NCBI GenBank assembly: GCA_002327765.1
Contig: DCUH01000119.1
Location: 1-24,768 of the forward strand
Length of the DNA: 24,768 nucleotides
Reading direction: 5' to 3'
DNA from: a bacterium UBA2219
GTDB lineage: Bacteria; Desulfobacterota; Deferrimicrobia; Deferrimicrobiales; Deferrimicrobiaceae
Position numbers and translations under genes: made by a program. Below the pieces are notes generated by a model. That model made no database searches, was not told the origin of the DNA, and was given only the letters and a program-made list of their open reading frames with translations. Each line of letters opens with the position of its first letter. Position 1 is the stretch's first letter. Of this stretch, positions 22,466-24,768 are shown piece after piece.

Positions 22466-23538
22466 GCCGTGGGACGGGGGAGCTGCTCGAGGAGGCGGTA
22501 CGCGGCCGCGCACCGACCGTCGCGGATGGGGCGCGGCTTCTGCGCGAATCGCCGCCGTTCTCCCTCGGAGGCGCGGCCGACGCGGTCCGCAGGCGCCTGC
22601 ACCCGGACGGGACGGTCACCTACATCGTCGACCGGAACATCAACTACACGAACGTCTGCGCCTGCGGCTGCTCCTTCTGCGCGTTCTACCGGGAGAAGGG
22701 CGCGCCCGGCGCCTACGTCCTTTCGGAGGAGGAGCTCTCCGCCAAGATCGGGGAAACGATCGCGGCGGGCGGGGTCCGCGTGCTGCTGCAGGGCGGCCTG
22801 CACCCCGACTGGGGGATCGACGACGCGGTCCGGTTGGTCCGCGCCGTGAAGCGGCACCCCACAAGCCTCCACGGCTTCTCTCCGCCCGAGATCTGCCATT
22901 TCGCGGAGCAGTCGGGGATGACGGTCTCCTCCGTCATATCGACGCTCCGGGAAGCCGGGCTCGACTCGATCCCGGGGGGCGGGGCGGAGATCCTCGACGA
23001 CGCGGTCCGCCGCAGGATCAGCCCGAAGAAGATCGGCTGGGAGCGGTGGGCCGCGGTGATGCGGGAGGCGCACCGGCAGGGGCTGCGCACCACGGCGACG
23101 ATGATGTTCGGGAGCGTGGAGACGCCCGAGGCGATCGTCGCGCACCTGCTCCGGGTCCGCGCGCTCCAGGACGAGACGGGCGGCTTCACCAACTTCATCC
23201 CGTGGACATTCCAGCCGGCGAACACGGAGCTGCGGGAGGCCCCCGGATTCGAGGAGGGGACGCGGGCGGGTTTCGGCAACGCGGTCGGCTACCTCAAGGT
23301 GCTGGCGCTGTCGCGCATCCTGCTGCCGAACATCCCGACCGTGCAGGTGTCGTGGGTGACCATGGGTGCGAAGGTGGCGCAGGTGGGGCTCTTCTTCGGG
23401 GCGGACGACTTCGGCTCCACGATGATGGAGGAGAACGTGGTGGCCTCCGCCGGGGTGTCCTTCCGGATGACGGAGGAGGAGATCGTCGCCACGATCCGGG
23501 ACGCGGGGTTCACCCCCGCCCGGAGGCCCGCGTCGTGA
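22462..23538 (+). CDS. mqnC: dehypoxanthine futalosine cyclase MqnC
   Basis: A 358-residue radical SAM enzyme that cyclises dehypoxanthine futalosine, the spiro-ring-forming step of the futalosine menaquinone pathway. The motif NVCACGCSFCAF supplies C66, C70 and C73 for the iron-sulfur cluster, with an extra C68. It also has LLQGGLHPDWG, IPGGGAEIL and FIPWTFQPANTEL; the last is typical of MqnC. The start is GTG at 22462, overlapping the mqnE TGA in a GTGA junction; the upstream part of the frame is a shadow of mqnE. The other pathway genes (mqnA, mqnB, mqnD) are not in this window. Confidence 0.93.
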   Translation: MSRGTGELLEEAVRGRAPTVADGARLLRESPPFSLGGAADAVRRRLHPDGTVTYIVDRNINYTNVCACGCSFCAFYREKGAPGAYVLSEEELSAKIGETIAAGGVRVLLQGGLHPDWGIDDAVRLVRAVKRHPTSLHGFSPPEICHFAEQSGMTVSSVISTLREAGLDSIPGGGAEILDDAVRRRISPKKIGWERWAAVMREAHRQGLRTTATMMFGSVETPEAIVAHLLRVRALQDETGGFTNFIPWTFQPANTELREAPGFEEGTRAGFGNAVGYLKVLALSRILLPNIPTVQVSWVTMGAKVAQVGLFFGADDFGSTMMEENVVASAGVSFRMTEEEIVATIRDAGFTPARRPAS

Positions 23539-23592
23539 GCGGCCGGCGCAGGGGCTACCCGATGATGCAGCCACCCCTGTGTACAGGACCGG

Positions 23593-23713
23593 GAGAGGTC
23601 TCCTGTTCCGCGGCAGGGGTCCCTCGGAGCTACGGTTCGTCGGCCATCCCTGGCTCCCGGTTCGAAACAGACGCCGCTCCTCGCGACCCCCGCCGCTTCA
23701 CGGGAGACCTCTC
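23593..23713 (+). ncRNA. candidate structured RNA or leader of unknown family
   Basis: Bases 23593-23606 pair with 23700-23713 (14 pairs, one of them G-U; the outer 11 are perfect). After a 3x3 internal loop, 23610-23621 pair with 23685-23696 (12 positions, one A-C mismatch). Inside, GGAGC (23626-23630) can pair with GCTCC (23676-23680), leaving a 45-base apical part with a small GCCA/TGGC hairpin. Upstream are a further hairpin (GGCT 23553-23556 with AGCC 23569-23572) and the short inverted repeat CCTGT-GT-ACAGG at 23576-23587. The 3' arm ends directly at an ATG. I see no motif of RNase P RNA, tmRNA, SRP RNA or a known riboswitch. It may be an independent small RNA ending at the terminator at 23874 or a regulatory leader. 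Confidence 0.45.
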
Positions 23714-23845
23714 ATGTGCCACAATGGGTGCTGCAACAGCGCATCCCCTGCGGTAACGCACGACGCGGGCCTTCTGGCGGGGCCGGGAAACCAGACCCCG
23801 AAAAGAAGAATCATGTTTATCGATACGCGGGGGGCTTATCCTTGA
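23714..23845 (+). CDS. possible small ORF, 43 residues, Cys-containing N-terminus
   Basis: ATG at 23714 is preceded by GGGAG at 23702-23706 with a good 7-base spacing, and opens a 43-codon frame beginning MCHNGCCNS. It ends with TGA at 23843-23845, the last base of which is the first base of the terminator stem. Three Cys and one His fall in the first seven residues; a basic KRR lies at 30-32. The ribosome site is inside the 3' arm of the long hairpin. Against it: third-position GC is clearly lower than in the neighbouring genes, and I know no family with this sequence. It may be a regulated small protein, a leader peptide, or chance. Confidence 0.25.
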   Translation: MCHNGCCNSASPAVTHDAGLLAGPGNQTPKRRIMFIDTRGAYP

Positions 23846-23874
23846 AAAGTGTGGTCCTGGAGACCACACTTTTT
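23845..23874 (+). terminator. intrinsic terminator between mqnC and serS
   Basis: AAAAGTGTGGTC at 23845-23856 pairs perfectly with GACCACACTTTT at 23862-23873 over 12 bases with a CTGGA loop, and T continues to 23874. It ends either the kinase-mqnE-mqnC transcript or a separate RNA transcribed from within 23540-23590, and isolates serS. Confidence 0.92.
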
Positions 23875-23888
23875 CTCCTGGGACACCC

Positions 23889-23917
23889 TTGCGGCTCGAT
23901 ATCGAGAACCATTAACG
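23889..23917 (+). promoter_or_regulatory. candidate serS promoter with a palindrome in the spacer
   Basis: TTGCGG at 23889-23894 and TTAACG at 23912-23917 are spaced by 17 bases and match the sigma70 elements only partly. The spacer contains a perfect 12-base palindrome, CTCGATATCGAG at 23895-23906, which could be an operator. Position between a strong terminator and serS supports a promoter here; the exact elements are uncertain. Confidence 0.3.
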
Positions 23918-23936
23918 GCAAGAGGGGAACGAGATC

Positions 23937-24768
23937 ATGCTCGACCTGAAATTCGTGAGAGACAACATCCCGGCGGTGGAGGAGATGCTCCGGAAACGCC
24001 GCTCCACCCTGTCGCTCGGCGGGTTCGTCGAGCTGGACCAGGCGCGCCGCGCCCGGCTCGCCGAGGTCGAGAAGATGCGGGCGGAGCGCAACGCCGCGTC
24101 GGGGGAGATCGGCAGGCTGCAGCGGGAGAAGAAGGACGCATCGGAGATCCTGGCCCGGATGAAGTCGCTCTCGGAGCGGCTGAAAAGCGCGGAAGGCGAG
24201 CTCCCGGAGATCGAGCGCCGGATGGAGGAGTTCCTCCTGTCCATCCCGAACGTTCCGGACCCTTCCGTTCCCGAGGGGGCGGGGGAGGAGGACAACCCCG
24301 TCACCCGGTCCTGGGGGGAGCCCCGCTCCTTCCCCTTTCCGGTGAAGGACCATGTGGACCTCGGCGCGGAGCTCGACATCCTCGACTTCGACCGGGCGGC
24401 CAAGATCGCCGGGGGGCGCTTCTGCCTGTCGAAGGGCGCGGGGGCGCTCATGGAGCGCGCCCTCATCAACTTCATGCTCGACGTCCACACGCGGGAGCAC
24501 GGCTACCTGGAGGTGCTGCCCCCCTTCATGGCGAACAGCGCCTCGTTCGTCGGCACCGGCCAGCTCCCCAAGTTCGAGGAGGACCTGTTCCGGGTCGCGG
24601 GGACCGACTATTTCCTCGTGCCGACGGCGGAAGTGCCCGTGACCAACATCGTCCGGGACGAGATCCTCCCCGGCGAGACCCTTCCCCTCAAGATGACCGC
24701 CTACACGCCCTGCTTCCGCGCGGAGGCGGGGTCGTACGGCAAGGACACCCGCGGCATGATCCGGCAGC
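23937..24768 (+). CDS. serS: seryl-tRNA synthetase, 5' part (runs off the window)
   Basis: The first 277 codons of a class II seryl-tRNA synthetase, about two thirds of the usual 420-430 residues; the frame is open to the last base. It starts MLDLKFVRDN, typical of SerRS, followed by the long antiparallel coiled-coil arm (about 28-100) that reads the tRNA-Ser variable arm, then a linker with IPNVPDPSVPEG and the catalytic core. Motif 1 lies at about 175-200 and motif 2 (FRAEAGSYGKDTRG) near the window end. The ATG at 23937 has AGGGG at 23923-23927. It is separated from mqnC by the terminator, so it has its own promoter. Confidence 0.95.
   Translation, partial: MLDLKFVRDNIPAVEEMLRKRRSTLSLGGFVELDQARRARLAEVEKMRAERNAASGEIGRLQREKKDASEILARMKSLSERLKSAEGELPEIERRMEEFLLSIPNVPDPSVPEGAGEEDNPVTRSWGEPRSFPFPVKDHVDLGAELDILDFDRAAKIAGGRFCLSKGAGALMERALINFMLDVHTREHGYLEVLPPFMANSASFVGTGQLPKFEEDLFRVAGTDYFLVPTAEVPVTNIVRDEILPGETLPLKMTAYTPCFRAEAGSYGKDTRGMIRQ

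Noticed and set aside
23659..23668. GGTTCGAAAC resembling a tRNA T-arm loop
   Set aside because: The flanking bases cannot form the five-pair T stem, and no acceptor, D or anticodon arm fits around it.
23579..23713. Longer 88-codon version of the small ORF starting with GTG at 23579
   Set aside because: No ribosome binding site precedes it and it would run through the long hairpin; only the 43-codon form has a well-placed GGGAG.
23540..23875. 6S RNA, RNase P RNA, tmRNA or SRP RNA
   Set aside because: The overall closed-hairpin shape recalls 6S RNA, but there is no large central bubble, and the conserved motifs of RNase P RNA, the tmRNA tag and ends, and the SRP apical loop are absent on both strands.
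23740..23936. T-box leader controlling serS
   Set aside because: No T-box consensus or specifier-loop arrangement is visible, and the terminator lies far enough from serS to belong to the upstream transcript.
1..24768. CRISPR arrays, insertion sequences, phage genes, rRNA or tRNA genes
   Set aside because: No regularly spaced repeats, transposase or integrase motifs, terminal inverted repeats with duplications, or RNA-gene signatures were found on either strand.

Overview
The window is about 24.8 kb of very GC-rich bacterial DNA with every supported gene on the + strand, tightly packed and often overlapping by 4 bases at ATGA or GTGA junctions. The mix of genes (an MSHA-like type IV pilus/type II secretion-related cluster, two cobalamin riboswitches, DksA/TraR, a galT-glgA pair, a soluble GAF histidine kinase and the futalosine menaquinone enzymes MqnE/MqnC) fits a Desulfuromonadia/Desulfobacterota-like (former Deltaproteobacteria) organism. 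That placement is inference from gene content and base composition, not from a phylogenetic marker search.

Region 1 (1-10823) is an 11-gene-equivalent envelope machine: GspG-like pseudopilin, its own intrinsic terminator, PilB/GspE/MshE ATPase with an MshEN domain, PilC/GspF platform, a second pseudopilin, a single-polypeptide PilM-PilN fusion, PilO-like, PilP-like, secretin, ExeA/MshM ATPase, and a membrane-anchored TPR protein like MshN. The order after the pilins (I-J-K-L-M-N, preceded by E-G) matches the MSHA gene set rearranged into one run. No prepilin peptidase or PilT retraction ATPase is present in the window.

Region 2 (10845-15924) is a vitamin B12 uptake locus: cobalamin riboswitch, btuF, btuC, btuD (all overlapping), then a second, sequence-diverged cobalamin riboswitch and a TonB-dependent receptor (btuB-like). 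Both leaders carry hairpins that can hide the ribosome binding site, so control is probably at translation. A strong hairpin terminator follows btuB.

Region 3 (15964-18910) holds a DksA/TraR zinc-finger regulator, galactose-1-phosphate uridylyltransferase and glycogen synthase, probably one operon with a candidate sigma70 promoter.

Region 4 (18922-23538) is a three-GAF soluble histidine kinase that overlaps mqnE by 20 bases, followed by mqnC, which overlaps mqnE by 4 bases. This links a cytosolic sensor with menaquinone synthesis at the level of one transcript.

Region 5 (23539-23936) is a 398-base stretch without a confident gene. It contains a long two-part hairpin (23593-23713) whose 3' arm carries a ribosome binding site directly in front of a possible 43-residue Cys-containing ORF, which in turn ends exactly at a 12-bp intrinsic terminator. 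I could not match it to a known RNA family; it is the best candidate here for something undescribed. The window ends inside serS (seryl-tRNA synthetase), of which the first 277 codons are present.
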